Source: Acetobacterium wieringae
GTDB lineage: Bacteria; Bacillota; Clostridia; Eubacteriales; Eubacteriaceae
DNA length: 64,000 nt
Direction: 5' to 3'
Assembly (NCBI RefSeq): GCF_026646375.1
Contig: NZ_JAIPPU010000001.1
Coordinates: 1-64,000, forward strand
Shown: in pieces, positions 14,693 through 23,118 of the stretch
Layout: each line of letters starts with the position of its first letter
How positions within the stretch are numbered: position 1 is the stretch's first letter
The notes under the pieces: model-generated
Databases searched by the model: none
What the model was told of the DNA's origin: nothing
What the model saw: only the letters and a program-made list of their open reading frames with translations
Position numbers and translations under genes: made by a program

Positions 14693-15521
14693 ACTAAAAA
14701 CAAAAAAACAGCACCAGCAGCTTATCTGGTTATGGTGGGGATTACTGGCATTGCTGCTGGTTTTGATCATTTTTGCACCAGTCATTTTCCCGGAATCCAA
14801 CACGATTGATTATGCCAGACAACTGCAGAAACCAAGTTTGCAGCACTGGTTTGGAACTGATGAGTTTGGTAGAGATTTGTTGTCCCGGGTTTTTAACGGG
14901 ATGCGGACATCACTGCTCTATTCGTTGATTATTGAAGCCATCGCATTAGGGATTGGTCTGATGGTTGGGCTTGTTTCCGGTTACATGGGTGGCAGAATTG
15001 ATGGATTTTTCAGTTACATCATGAATGTTTTTCAGGCCTTCCCGACAACCGTTGCGGCCATTGCTCTAATTGCTGTGTTGGGCACCAGTGATCTGACCCT
15101 GATTGTGGTGTTATCGGTTATGGGATGGGTTGCTTACGCCCGGATTGTCCGCAGTGAAACGCTGATTTTTAAGGAACGGGATTTTGTTCTGGGGGCCCGG
15201 GCATCGGGGGCGAACAGTGTCTATATTCTGGGAAAACACATTTGTCCCAATGTTCTATTACCGGTGCTGCCGCTGGCAACACTCATGATTGGTCATGGGA
15301 TTATGGCGATTGCAAGTTTGAGCTTTCTCGGCTTTGGGGTGCAGCCGCCGAATGCGGAAATCGGACTGATGCTGAAAGATTCGGCGATGTTTATTAATCG
15401 TGCCCCTTGGCTTTTAGTCGGACCGGGTCTGGTTTTGGCAATGGTGGTGGCTCTGATTAATGCGTTAGGGGATGCAATCCGCGATAAATTAGATCCGCAG
15501 CAGCAGATGGTGGAATTATAG
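14679..15521 (+). CDS. Nickel/peptide ABC transporter permease (NikC/DppC type)
   Basis: A 280-residue permease with the family segment HWFGTDEFGRDLLSRVFNG near the N-terminus and the ATPase-docking loop FVLGARASGANSVYILGKH. The frame is open from GTG 14673, but GAGGGA at 14665-14670 is too near that codon and fits the ATG at 14679. It overlaps the end of the preceding permease gene, which suggests translational coupling and equal amounts of both subunits. Confidence 0.88.
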   Translation: MRKFKLKTKKQHQQLIWLWWGLLALLLVLIIFAPVIFPESNTIDYARQLQKPSLQHWFGTDEFGRDLLSRVFNGMRTSLLYSLIIEAIALGIGLMVGLVSGYMGGRIDGFFSYIMNVFQAFPTTVAAIALIAVLGTSDLTLIVVLSVMGWVAYARIVRSETLIFKERDFVLGARASGANSVYILGKHICPNVLLPVLPLATLMIGHGIMAIASLSFLGFGVQPPNAEIGLMLKDSAMFINRAPWLLVGPGLVLAMVVALINALGDAIRDKLDPQQQMVEL

Positions 15522-15530
15522 GGAGAGAAT

Positions 15531-16478
15531 ATGAAAACAGAAAGTGTACTAAAAATTTCGAACTTGAACACCTATTTTCAAACCCCGGATGGCAATGTTT
15601 TAGCGGTTTGTGATGTCGATATTGAGATTAAAAAGGGTGAAATTGTCGGGCTCATTGGTGAAACGGGGTGCGGAAAATCGGTGCTGGGTGAGTCGGTATT
15701 AAAAGTGTTACCGGAAAATGCAGTTTCAACGGGAAGCATTCTCTTTCAGAACGAAGAGCTGATGGATTTACAACAAAAACGGATGCGGGAGATTCGGGGT
15801 CGAAAAATTGCAGTGATTCCGCAGAACCCGTCGGAAGCCTTAAATCCGTTAATCAAAAATAAAAAGCAAATTTTTGAAGCCATTGATCATAACCAGAAAC
15901 AATTAGGCAGTGATAAAAAGAAACAGGCGATCGGTCTGTTAAAGAAAATGCATTTTAAAGAACCGGGTCAGGTATTGGATTCCTACCCACACCGCCTAAG
16001 TGGTGGAATGAAGCAGCGGGTTCTGGCAGCCATGGGTTTATGTGGAAATCCCAGTCTGCTGATTGCTGATGAACCAACCAAAGGTCTTGATGCCATTGTT
16101 CGCAGTCAGGTGATTGAAACCTTGATGCTTTTTAAAGAAAATACTGGAACTGCCATGATGCTCATTACCCATGATCTCAACTTTGCAGTAAAGGTATGCG
16201 ACCGCATTGCGGTGATGTATGCCGGTGAACTGATTGAGATGGGTTCGTGCAGTGAGATTTATAATAAACCCATTCATCCGTATTTAATGGGTTTATTTAT
16301 GGCGCAGCCAGAAAATGGTTTAGTCCCCATCGAAGGCACCAGTCCCAGTTTGATAAATCTTCCTCAGGGTTGCCGTTTTCACGAGCGATGCGAAAAAGCA
16401 TCTGAAAAATGCAGACATTTCCATCCCCAAATGAAAAAATTGACATTAACCCATGAAGTGAGGTGCTGGAATCCATGA
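15531..16478 (+). CDS. Nickel/peptide ABC transporter ATPase (NikD/DppD type)
   Basis: A 315-residue ATPase. Walker A is GETGCGKS, the signature LSGGMKQR, Walker B LLIADEPTKGLD and the switch histidine is in ITHDLNFAV. The C-terminus carries the oligopeptide-transporter extension with the cysteines of CRFHERCEKASEKC. It powers uptake with the second ATPase, whose ATG overlaps this gene's TGA. Assignment to the family is secure; the substrate is inferred. Confidence 0.88.
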   Translation: MKTESVLKISNLNTYFQTPDGNVLAVCDVDIEIKKGEIVGLIGETGCGKSVLGESVLKVLPENAVSTGSILFQNEELMDLQQKRMREIRGRKIAVIPQNPSEALNPLIKNKKQIFEAIDHNQKQLGSDKKKQAIGLLKKMHFKEPGQVLDSYPHRLSGGMKQRVLAAMGLCGNPSLLIADEPTKGLDAIVRSQVIETLMLFKENTGTAMMLITHDLNFAVKVCDRIAVMYAGELIEMGSCSEIYNKPIHPYLMGLFMAQPENGLVPIEGTSPSLINLPQGCRFHERCEKASEKCRHFHPQMKKLTLTHEVRCWNP

Positions 16479-17284
16479 TTGAATTAGTTGATGTTTCAAA
16501 ATCCTATCGGAAAAATATTTTCGGAGGTCAGCGAATCGAGATTGTTAAGGACGTATCGTTTAGGATTAAGGCGGGTGAAACCCTGGGTTTGATTGGGGCC
16601 AGTGGTTGCGGAAAAACCACCCTGGCAAAAATCGCAACGCGGCTGATTAAGCCAACAACGGGACAGATAAAATTTGATGGCGCGGATATTACCGCAATTA
16701 AGGAAGCAGAAATGCGGAAAATGCGGCAGCATGTTCAGATTATGTTCCAAAATCCTGAATCGGCACTTAATCCTCGGATTAAAATCTACGATAGCATTGC
16801 TGAAATTATGCGGATTCATAAAATTCATCAAAAGAACTCAAGCGAAGAACGGAAAAAAGTCAAAGAATTGATTGAGATTGTTGGCCTGCAGGAAGAACAC
16901 CTGGTAAGATATCCAGGCGAACTCAGTGGCGGTCAGGTGCAACGGGCGGTTTTGGCCCGGGTATTATCGATTGATCCAAAATTTATTGTGGCCGATGAAC
17001 CGACATCAATGCTCGATGTTTCGGTACAGGCGCAGATTCTTAAAATTTTAAAAACAGCGCAGAAAGAATACCACTTTGCCTGTCTTTTTATTTCACACAA
17101 CATTGGTGTGGTGAAGGCCGTCAGTGATCGCATTGCGGTAATGAATGAAGGTGTGATACTCGAATCAGGAGTCACGGATGAGGTGATAGATTCTCCGAAA
17201 ACAGAATTTACCAAAGCGCTGATGAATAACTACTATTCTGATTTTTATGTTGAGTTGGATGAGGTTGGGAAGCAGGTTTCATAA
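16475..17284 (+). CDS. Nickel/peptide ABC transporter ATPase (NikE/DppF type)
   Basis: A 269-residue ATPase with Walker A GASGCGKTT, signature LSGGQVQR, Walker B FIVADEPTSMLD and switch SHNIGVV. The frame is open from a GTG at 16463, but that codon lies in GAGGTG, the probable ribosome binding site; the ATG at 16475 overlaps the previous stop codon as ATGA, so I use it. The last of the five importer genes, 18 bp before the CydD-like gene, which suggests one transcript with the exporter-type pair. Confidence 0.88.
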   Translation: MIELVDVSKSYRKNIFGGQRIEIVKDVSFRIKAGETLGLIGASGCGKTTLAKIATRLIKPTTGQIKFDGADITAIKEAEMRKMRQHVQIMFQNPESALNPRIKIYDSIAEIMRIHKIHQKNSSEERKKVKELIEIVGLQEEHLVRYPGELSGGQVQRAVLARVLSIDPKFIVADEPTSMLDVSVQAQILKILKTAQKEYHFACLFISHNIGVVKAVSDRIAVMNEGVILESGVTDEVIDSPKTEFTKALMNNYYSDFYVELDEVGKQVS

Positions 17285-17302
17285 AAAAGAGAGGTGTAAC
17301 AC

Positions 17303-19069
17303 GTGTTACTAATAAACAGAAAATTGATTGAGCTGGCCAAGCCATCAGCCAAATGGATTTTTGCCATGGTGTTTGTCAAGCTGGCTTTATTATTTACCGT
17401 CATGTATATTTTTGGAATCACCGGAAAAGTGCAAGGTTTACTTTATACCCAGGAGTTGACACCGCAGCTGTTGTTTAATGCCATCATGGTGATGTCACTG
17501 ATTGCTTTGGTACGCTTTATCGGCAATCTGATTGATGGTGAACTGGCCTATAAATGCTCGGCCGATCTGAGAATTGATTTAAGACACAAGATTTATAAAA
17601 AAATGCTGGAGCTTGGTATTGGCTACTCTGAACGCATGGGGACAACGAATGCAGTTACTGCCAGTGTGGATGGGATTGAAGCGCTGGAAACCTATTTCAG
17701 TAAATATTTACCGGCCTTGATTTATTGCTTTATTGCGCCCTTTGTGCTTTTTTTTAGAATGACCGGATCGGCACCGGAAGCCGCCTGGGTACTGCTGGTG
17801 GCATCGCTGATTGTGCTGCCCATTAATCAGCTGTTCAGGAAGGTTGTCAGACTGCTTAAAGGTGAATACTGGTCAAGATTCAATAAGCTAAATACCTATT
17901 ATTATGACAGTCTGGAAGGTTTAAATACTTTTGTTCTTTACGATTCAGACGAAAAAAGACGGGAAGACTTAAGTAAAAAATGCTGGGACTTCAGAGATAT
18001 CACTATGAAGGTGCTACGGTTGAATTTCAATTCTGTGATCATATCAGAAATGATTATTTACATCAGCAGTGCCATCGCCATTGTCTTTATTTCGCAGAAC
18101 TTTGTAGCGGGTGGGTTTGGCTTTGGTCGGGCAATCTTTTTATTGCTTCTTGCCGACACCTTTTTTGCGCCAGTCCGGGATCTGATGAGTACCGGTCACT
18201 CAGCCATGAACGGGGTTGCGGCAGCCGAAAATGTTTTTGGACTGCTGAAACTAAAATCAGATCGGGAAAACCTGGTGTCGACTGATGTTCAAGGCACTTC
18301 TGAAAAGTCGGGTTTTGTTTTAGATCAGGTTGGTTTCCAGTACGGGCAAGATCGGCAAATCTTAAAAAATATTTCAATGAAGGTGGAACGAGGCAAGGTA
18401 ACGGCGATTGTCGGTCAATCCGGCTGTGGGAAAAGTACCATTGCCAATCTGTTAATGCGCTTTTATGATGCCAACAGCGGAACCGTTTATCTGGATGGGC
18501 AGGATATAAAAACCCAGGATCCTCAGCAGATTCATAAGAAGGTTTGCATTGTCCCGCAGAATACCTATATTTTTACCGGAACCATTTTGGACAATTTAAA
18601 AATGGCCAAAACAGATGCTACCGTCGAAGAAATGATGAAGGCCTTAGATATGGTGAATCTGTCCAGTTTTGTAAACCTACAACCGGAGGGCTTGGACACG
18701 AACATTGGCGAAAGGGGAGGCAAGCTGTCGGGCGGTCAAAAGCAGAAGCTGGGAATTGCCAGAGCCATTCTGATGGATGCCGATATTTATATCTTTGATG
18801 AAGCAACCTCTAATGTTGATGTGGAAAGTGAAGATGATATCTGGGAATGCATTGGAAAACTGGCCAGAAATAATACCCTGGTGGTGATTTCACACCGTTT
18901 GTCAACCATCCGGAAGGCGGATTGCATTTATGTGATGGATAAGGGTGAAATCAAAGAAAGTGGCAGCCATAACAGTCTGATGAAAAAGCGGGGGCTCTAT
19001 TCTTATATGGTTAACGAACAGGAGTCATTAGAAGGTTTGTTTGAGGGAGGTGAGCTCTGTGTCAGTTGA
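17303..19069 (+). CDS. CydD-like ABC transporter, fused membrane and ATPase domains
   Basis: A 588-residue half transporter. The membrane part has CydD-like features, especially the GIEALETYFSKYLPALI segment between helices 2 and 3. The ATPase has Walker A GQSGCGKST, signature LSGGQKQK, Walker B YIFDEATSNVD and switch SHRLST, all complete. CydDC pairs move thiols such as cysteine out of the cytoplasm and bind haem. Here no cytochrome bd genes are near; instead the pair follows a nickel/peptide importer. The start is GTG with AGAGAGGTG before it. It could act on a metal-ligand complex or thiol, which is inference. Confidence 0.8.
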   Translation: MLLINRKLIELAKPSAKWIFAMVFVKLALLFTVMYIFGITGKVQGLLYTQELTPQLLFNAIMVMSLIALVRFIGNLIDGELAYKCSADLRIDLRHKIYKKMLELGIGYSERMGTTNAVTASVDGIEALETYFSKYLPALIYCFIAPFVLFFRMTGSAPEAAWVLLVASLIVLPINQLFRKVVRLLKGEYWSRFNKLNTYYYDSLEGLNTFVLYDSDEKRREDLSKKCWDFRDITMKVLRLNFNSVIISEMIIYISSAIAIVFISQNFVAGGFGFGRAIFLLLLADTFFAPVRDLMSTGHSAMNGVAAAENVFGLLKLKSDRENLVSTDVQGTSEKSGFVLDQVGFQYGQDRQILKNISMKVERGKVTAIVGQSGCGKSTIANLLMRFYDANSGTVYLDGQDIKTQDPQQIHKKVCIVPQNTYIFTGTILDNLKMAKTDATVEEMMKALDMVNLSSFVNLQPEGLDTNIGERGGKLSGGQKQKLGIARAILMDADIYIFDEATSNVDVESEDDIWECIGKLARNNTLVVISHRLSTIRKADCIYVMDKGEIKESGSHNSLMKKRGLYSYMVNEQESLEGLFEGGELCVS

Positions 19070-20738
19070 GAAGAATAACGGAAAAATGAGTGGTTATCAA
19101 ATCATGAAACGGCTGGCCAGACAGATTAAACCGGTTTCCGGTTACATGGGCCTGTGTATTACCGGGGGAATTCTTGGGCAATTGACAATTCTGGGAACGC
19201 TGGTGGCCGGAGTGGGGATCATCTGCAGTTTAGCTGGGATTGAAATGATCTTAAATACCGGTCAATGGATGATTGTGCTTTTTGCCTGTGCGTTGCTCAG
19301 AGGGCCCAGTCGCTATCTGGAACAGTATTTTGGACATCACGTGGCCTATAAGCTGCTGGCAATTATGCGGGTCGATCTGTATGATAATTTAAGAAAGCTC
19401 TCGCCTGCAAAAATGCTCGATAAGAAGAATGGTGATGTGGTTTCAACGGCCATTTCGGATATTGAGTGCATCGAGATTTTTTTTGCCCATACGGTGGCAC
19501 CAATTGTCATCGCCATTGTCATTACCTGTCTGTCGCTGATTCTTTGCGCAGTGATCTGGCCGATGGTTGCACTGGTGATGCTGCCTTTTTATGTAATTAT
19601 CGGGATCGTCATCCCCATTTTTTCGGCTCGTTCGGGTCGGGATACGGGTCGGGCATACCGCTCCTTATTGGGTGACTTGAAATCCTGCCTGATTGACAGC
19701 TTAAAGGGGATAAAAGAGGTTATCGTCTTCGGCAAAGGCGAGCAGCAACTGAGTACCATTGACAAAAAGGGCAGAGCCATTAATGAGGTGCTCCATAAGC
19801 TGATTCGCCATCGTAATTTTGTAATGGCCTTGCCGGATTTTGGGCGAACCCTGTCCCGGGTAGCAGTAATGGCGATCTGCTCCTATGGCATGATGATTGG
19901 CGAGGTTGGCATTGGTGGTGCGGCGGTGTTGATGGTCGTCTTGGCATCCTCCTTTACACCGGTCATTGCCATCAGCAGTTTGTCGGGCAGCCTGCTTCAG
20001 ACTTTTGCGGCAGCAGAGCGGGTTTTTGCTCTGGAAGATGAAGCGCCCCAGGTCGCAGAGCCGGCGAAACCCCGCAAAATTGGCCAAAAATCTGGGGAAA
20101 TTTGCATTAGTAACATTGATTTTGCCTATCCATCACGCCCCAATCAGATCATTCGAGACTTTACCATGGAAGCCAAAAATGGGGAGAAAATTGCATTTAT
20201 CGGCGAGAGTGGCAGTGGCAAATCGACGGCACTGCATTTGCTGCTTCGCTACTGGGATCCGGATAAGGGAGAAATTCGTGTTGGCGGGACGAACATAAAG
20301 GATGTCAGCCTCAAGGATTGTCGCAACCATTATGCCATGTTATCCCAGGATACCTGGTTGATGAATGACACCATTGAAGAAAATATCAAAATTGGTAATC
20401 CTGACGCCAGCCACGAGGAGGTGGTCGAGGCCGCCAAACGGGCCTGCATTCACGAATTTATTGAGAATCTGCCGGATGGTTATCAGAGTAATGCCGGAGA
20501 AATGGGCTCACGGCTGTCGGGGGGCGAACGGCAACGGATTGGGATTGCCCGGGTTTGTCTCAGAGATACGCCGATCATGATTTTAGATGAACCAACCAGC
20601 TCATTGGATACCTTGAATGAAAAGAGTATTCTAAAAACCCTGTACACCGAGTTCAAAGATCGGACCATTATTACCGTGTCACATAGGGCCTCAACGGTTG
20701 CCGGTTGTGATCGGGTTTATCGATTGGATACGCATTGA
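19059..20738 (+). CDS. CydC-like ABC transporter, fused membrane and ATPase domains
   Basis: A 559-residue half transporter, partner of the preceding protein. The stretches SRYLEQYFGHHVAYKLL and KNGDVVSTAISDIECIEIFF match the CydC pattern. Walker A is GESGSGKST, signature LSGGERQR, Walker B MILDEPTSSLD and switch SHRAST. The frame is open from TTG 19041, but this lies in the sequence GAGGGAGG that serves as ribosome binding site for GTG 19059. The resulting 11-base overlap with the CydD-like gene fits coupled translation of a heterodimer. It is the last gene of the operon. Confidence 0.8.
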   Translation: MSVEKNNGKMSGYQIMKRLARQIKPVSGYMGLCITGGILGQLTILGTLVAGVGIICSLAGIEMILNTGQWMIVLFACALLRGPSRYLEQYFGHHVAYKLLAIMRVDLYDNLRKLSPAKMLDKKNGDVVSTAISDIECIEIFFAHTVAPIVIAIVITCLSLILCAVIWPMVALVMLPFYVIIGIVIPIFSARSGRDTGRAYRSLLGDLKSCLIDSLKGIKEVIVFGKGEQQLSTIDKKGRAINEVLHKLIRHRNFVMALPDFGRTLSRVAVMAICSYGMMIGEVGIGGAAVLMVVLASSFTPVIAISSLSGSLLQTFAAAERVFALEDEAPQVAEPAKPRKIGQKSGEICISNIDFAYPSRPNQIIRDFTMEAKNGEKIAFIGESGSGKSTALHLLLRYWDPDKGEIRVGGTNIKDVSLKDCRNHYAMLSQDTWLMNDTIEENIKIGNPDASHEEVVEAAKRACIHEFIENLPDGYQSNAGEMGSRLSGGERQRIGIARVCLRDTPIMILDEPTSSLDTLNEKSILKTLYTEFKDRTIITVSHRASTVAGCDRVYRLDTH

Positions 20739-21003
20739 TTTTAGAGTGGGAAGGAGCGATTCATTAGTTCAATAGGTGAGTAATGTGAGATCAAAGTGTG
20801 AGGCGTTGGTTTAACAGCTCAATTATAGCAATAAAGATATCACTATTGTAAAAGGTGGAGGTTTTTCTCACTGACTGAGCTAAGGTCAAGGTTATTAATA
20901 CAAATGTGGTAATCCGCAGGAGGAAATTTTAGTCAAGCTTAAAGATAAAAACGTCGTTTGATCGACAAATACAACACGCAATGAGCCGGACTCAAAATAG
21001 TGA
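20739..21003. other. Non-coding spacer
   Basis: About 265 bp with no open frame of note. Near 20910 there is TAATCCGCAGGAGG followed by no start codon, resembling TAATCTGCAGGAGG, the actual ribosome binding site at 21055-21068. It may be a decayed duplicate of that leader. Confidence 0.35.
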
Positions 21004-21039
21004 TTGACAGATGATTGAGATAGTATATAATGATACTAT
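21004..21039 (+). promoter_or_regulatory. Promoter with a dyad over the -10 box
   Basis: TTGACA (21004-21009), 16 bp, TATAAT (21026-21031). A perfect inverted repeat ATAGTAT-N6-ATACTAT (21020-21039) straddles the -10 element, a position where a repressor would block transcription. It drives the DUF5320, hydrolase and flavin reductase genes. Confidence 0.75.
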
Positions 21040-21076
21040 AAATAACATATGTCATTAATCTGCAGGAGGTGCCAAA

Positions 21077-21292
21077 ATGCCAGGAAGAGATCGAACCGGT
21101 CCCAACGGACGGGGCTCTGGTAGTGGAAAAGGATTAGGACGTTGTTCAGGAATAAATGCTTATGGATTTGGAAAAGGTTGTGGCTGCGGACGAAGCAATA
21201 AGAAAAGGTTTCAAAAAAGCAAGCTAAATCAAACGGATGAAGCGGTAAAACCGTTTGACGGAATTGAAGCAATCGAAATGAATCAGGAATAG
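21077..21292 (+). CDS. Small DUF5320-type protein
   Basis: A 71-residue basic, glycine-rich protein beginning MPGRDRTGPNGRGSGSGKG, the typical opening of DUF5320 proteins, with cysteines in GRCSG and GCGCGR. Members are usually found beside NifX/NifB-type or metallo-hydrolase genes in anaerobes. The cysteines could bind metal, but no activity is known. GCAGGAGG precedes the ATG strongly. First gene of a probable three-gene operon. Confidence 0.7.
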   Translation: MPGRDRTGPNGRGSGSGKGLGRCSGINAYGFGKGCGCGRSNKKRFQKSKLNQTDEAVKPFDGIEAIEMNQE

Positions 21293-21306
21293 GTGCGGGT
21301 GGTAAA

Positions 21307-22128
21307 ATGAAAATTGTAACATTGGCAGAAAACACATCGATATCTGATGCTTTTCAGAACGAACACGGTCTTAGTTTTTTCATTGAAACGGAAACCCATA
21401 AACTGCTGTTTGATGTGGGGGCCAGCAGTCTGTTTGCTGAAAATGCCGAAAAACTGGGGGTGAATCTTTCCCAGGTTGATACGTTGATCATCAGTCATGG
21501 TCATTATGATCATGGGGGCGGTTTGAAAAAATTTCTGGAAATCAATGATCAGGCGGCCATCTATATCAATGGTAAAGCCTTTGAAAATCATTTTTCAAAA
21601 CGCACCAATGGCGAGACCTATATTGGCCTTGATCAAGAACTGTTTGCCAACCCCCGTTTTGTCTTTTTGGAGCAGGATTTTGTGATTGATGATGAATTAT
21701 GCATCTTTTCAAATGTTCAGGGAGAACGCTGTTGCGCCTCGGCCAATGCTGACCTGCTGATGGAAAAAGATGGGCAACGGATGGCCGATGATTTTGGCCA
21801 CGAGCAGAATCTGATCATCCGCGAAAAAAATCAGCTGGTGCTGGTGGCGGGCTGTGCTCATCGGGGTATTATCAATATTCTCGATCATATGGCATTAAAC
21901 TATGATCTGCAACCGACCGTTGTCATTGGCGGGTTTCATCTTTATAACCGCTCCCAAAAAAAATCAGAGTCGAAAGAGCTGATCGAGAGCATTGGCAATG
22001 AGCTCTTGGGGTCCGAATCAAGGTATTATACCTGCCATTGTACTGGCGAAGAGCCTTATCAAATGTTGAAAACCATGTTGGGCGATCAGGTTAATTATTT
22101 AGCAACTGGTAGCCAGGTTAATATTTAA
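21307..22128 (+). CDS. Metallo-beta-lactamase-fold hydrolase
   Basis: A 273-residue MBL-fold protein. The metal-binding motif is HGHYDHGGGL, with further histidines in AGCAHRGI and GGFHLY. The order resembles the archaeal-type family annotated as dihydropterin-ribofuranosyl-aminobenzene phosphate synthase relatives (MJ0301 group); in bacteria the true substrate is unknown. Length is normal. It follows the DUF5320 gene by 14 bp, a pairing that recurs in anaerobes, and precedes a flavin reductase. Confidence 0.82.
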   Translation: MKIVTLAENTSISDAFQNEHGLSFFIETETHKLLFDVGASSLFAENAEKLGVNLSQVDTLIISHGHYDHGGGLKKFLEINDQAAIYINGKAFENHFSKRTNGETYIGLDQELFANPRFVFLEQDFVIDDELCIFSNVQGERCCASANADLLMEKDGQRMADDFGHEQNLIIREKNQLVLVAGCAHRGIINILDHMALNYDLQPTVVIGGFHLYNRSQKKSESKELIESIGNELLGSESRYYTCHCTGEEPYQMLKTMLGDQVNYLATGSQVNI

Positions 22129-22145
22129 AAAATGAGGAGATAATA

Positions 22146-22637
22146 ATGAACAAAGTAAAAGGAAATATGCGGACGTGTTTAAATCCGGTGGCAAAGGTAT
22201 TGGTATCTTGTCGGGGATTAAATGGTGAAAATAACGCTCTGGCGGTGGGCTATTGCGGGAATTGCAGTTATGATCCGCCGATGGTAATGGTGGGGATTGT
22301 GCCATCCCGGTATTCCTATCATCTGATTAAAGAATCGGGCTGTTTTGTGGTGAATCTGGTTGATCAAGCATATGAGGAAACATTTAATTATTTGGGCAGC
22401 CACAGTAAACGGGACGAAGATAAGCTGGCGGTGATGAAAGTCAATCTGGAAGAAGCTAAATTCGTAAAGGCGCCGATTCTTTCCGATTGCCCAGTCAATA
22501 TTGAATGTACCATTGTGGATTCAATCGTCACCGGATCGCATGAAATGTTTGTCGGAAAAATTGAATATGTCCACGCCGATTCAAAAATGGTCAGTGACGA
22601 TGGTTGCATCGATTTTTCACAAATTAAATTTTTATAG
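22146..22637 (+). CDS. Flavin reductase-like (flavoredoxin type) protein
   Basis: A 163-residue FMN-binding split-barrel protein. The N-terminal stretch, with PVAKVLVSC and then PPMVMVGIVPSRYSYHLI, is characteristic of the flavin reductase/flavoredoxin family, in which the SRYSYxLI part lies by the flavin. It probably carries electrons between ferredoxin-like or NAD(P)H donors and an unknown acceptor. GAGGAGAT precedes the ATG. Last gene of the DUF5320 operon; the cobalamin-controlled operon with its own promoter follows. Confidence 0.82.
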   Translation: MNKVKGNMRTCLNPVAKVLVSCRGLNGENNALAVGYCGNCSYDPPMVMVGIVPSRYSYHLIKESGCFVVNLVDQAYEETFNYLGSHSKRDEDKLAVMKVNLEEAKFVKAPILSDCPVNIECTIVDSIVTGSHEMFVGKIEYVHADSKMVSDDGCIDFSQIKFL

Positions 22638-22664
22638 GCCGCTCTGCGAATCATATTTTGTGAT

Positions 22665-22693
22665 TGACATGAAAAAATTATAATGGTATTATG
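22665..22693 (+). promoter_or_regulatory. Promoter of the cobalamin riboswitch leader
   Basis: TTGACA (22665-22670), 17-bp spacer, TATTAT (22688-22693). The start near 22700 gives a leader of over 400 bases before the methyltransferase gene. Confidence 0.75.
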
Positions 22694-22801
22694 TCAAAAA
22701 CATGTTAGTGATTTATAACATGAAAAACAGATAACTTAATTATAAGTGTTAGTCCGGCAGATTTTGGGCGGCGACTTTTTAAATGCGTTTAAATAGAATA
22801 A

Positions 22802-22952
22802 TTCAAGGTGCCGATCATGGCGATCGGAGAATAGGGAAGCTTAGAAAGCACGGACCCACCACTGTGAACAGGGACGAATTCTCAATTACCACTGAGCTAA
22901 AGCTTGGGAAGGGGAGAATAGGATGAACTGTTAGTCAGGAGACCTGCCTTGA
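22802..22952 (+). ncRNA. Cobalamin riboswitch
   Basis: The B12 box AGTCAGGAGACCTGCC is at 22933-22948. Before it come AGAATAGGGAAGC, CCACCACTGTGA and GGGAAGGGG in the usual order. CAAGG at 22804-22808 can pair with CCTTG at 22947-22951 to close P1. It should reduce expression of the downstream uptake genes when cobalamin is plentiful. Confidence 0.92.
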
Positions 22953-23008
22953 TGTGAAAAAAATGCCAGGGGATAGATGGCGCTTGATTTAGAATACCTT
23001 GAGATGGG

Positions 23009-23045
23009 AAGGGTTTCTTTTATTTATAAAAGGAGCTCTTTTTTT
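23009..23045 (+). terminator. Expression-platform terminator of the cobalamin riboswitch
   Basis: A 14-bp hairpin (23009-23022 with 23027-23040, three G-U pairs, four-base loop) followed by a T-run. It lies between the aptamer and the first gene, as expected for transcriptional control. Confidence 0.8.
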
Positions 23046-23118
23046 ATTTGCCCTGATTAAGTCAGGAGAAAAATTAGCAACGTTTAAAATAATAACAAGA
23101 TAGAAAAGAGGAGAAGTT

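Noticed and set aside
17303-20738. The ABC pair as cytochrome bd assembly genes cydDC
   Set aside because: No cydAB is nearby and the genes continue a nickel/peptide operon; the similarity is noted, but the gene symbols are withheld.
21077-22637. A nitrogenase cofactor cluster, as DUF5320 often lies near NifX/NifB-like genes
   Set aside because: No nif-related gene is present in the window; only a metallo-hydrolase and a flavin reductase accompany it.
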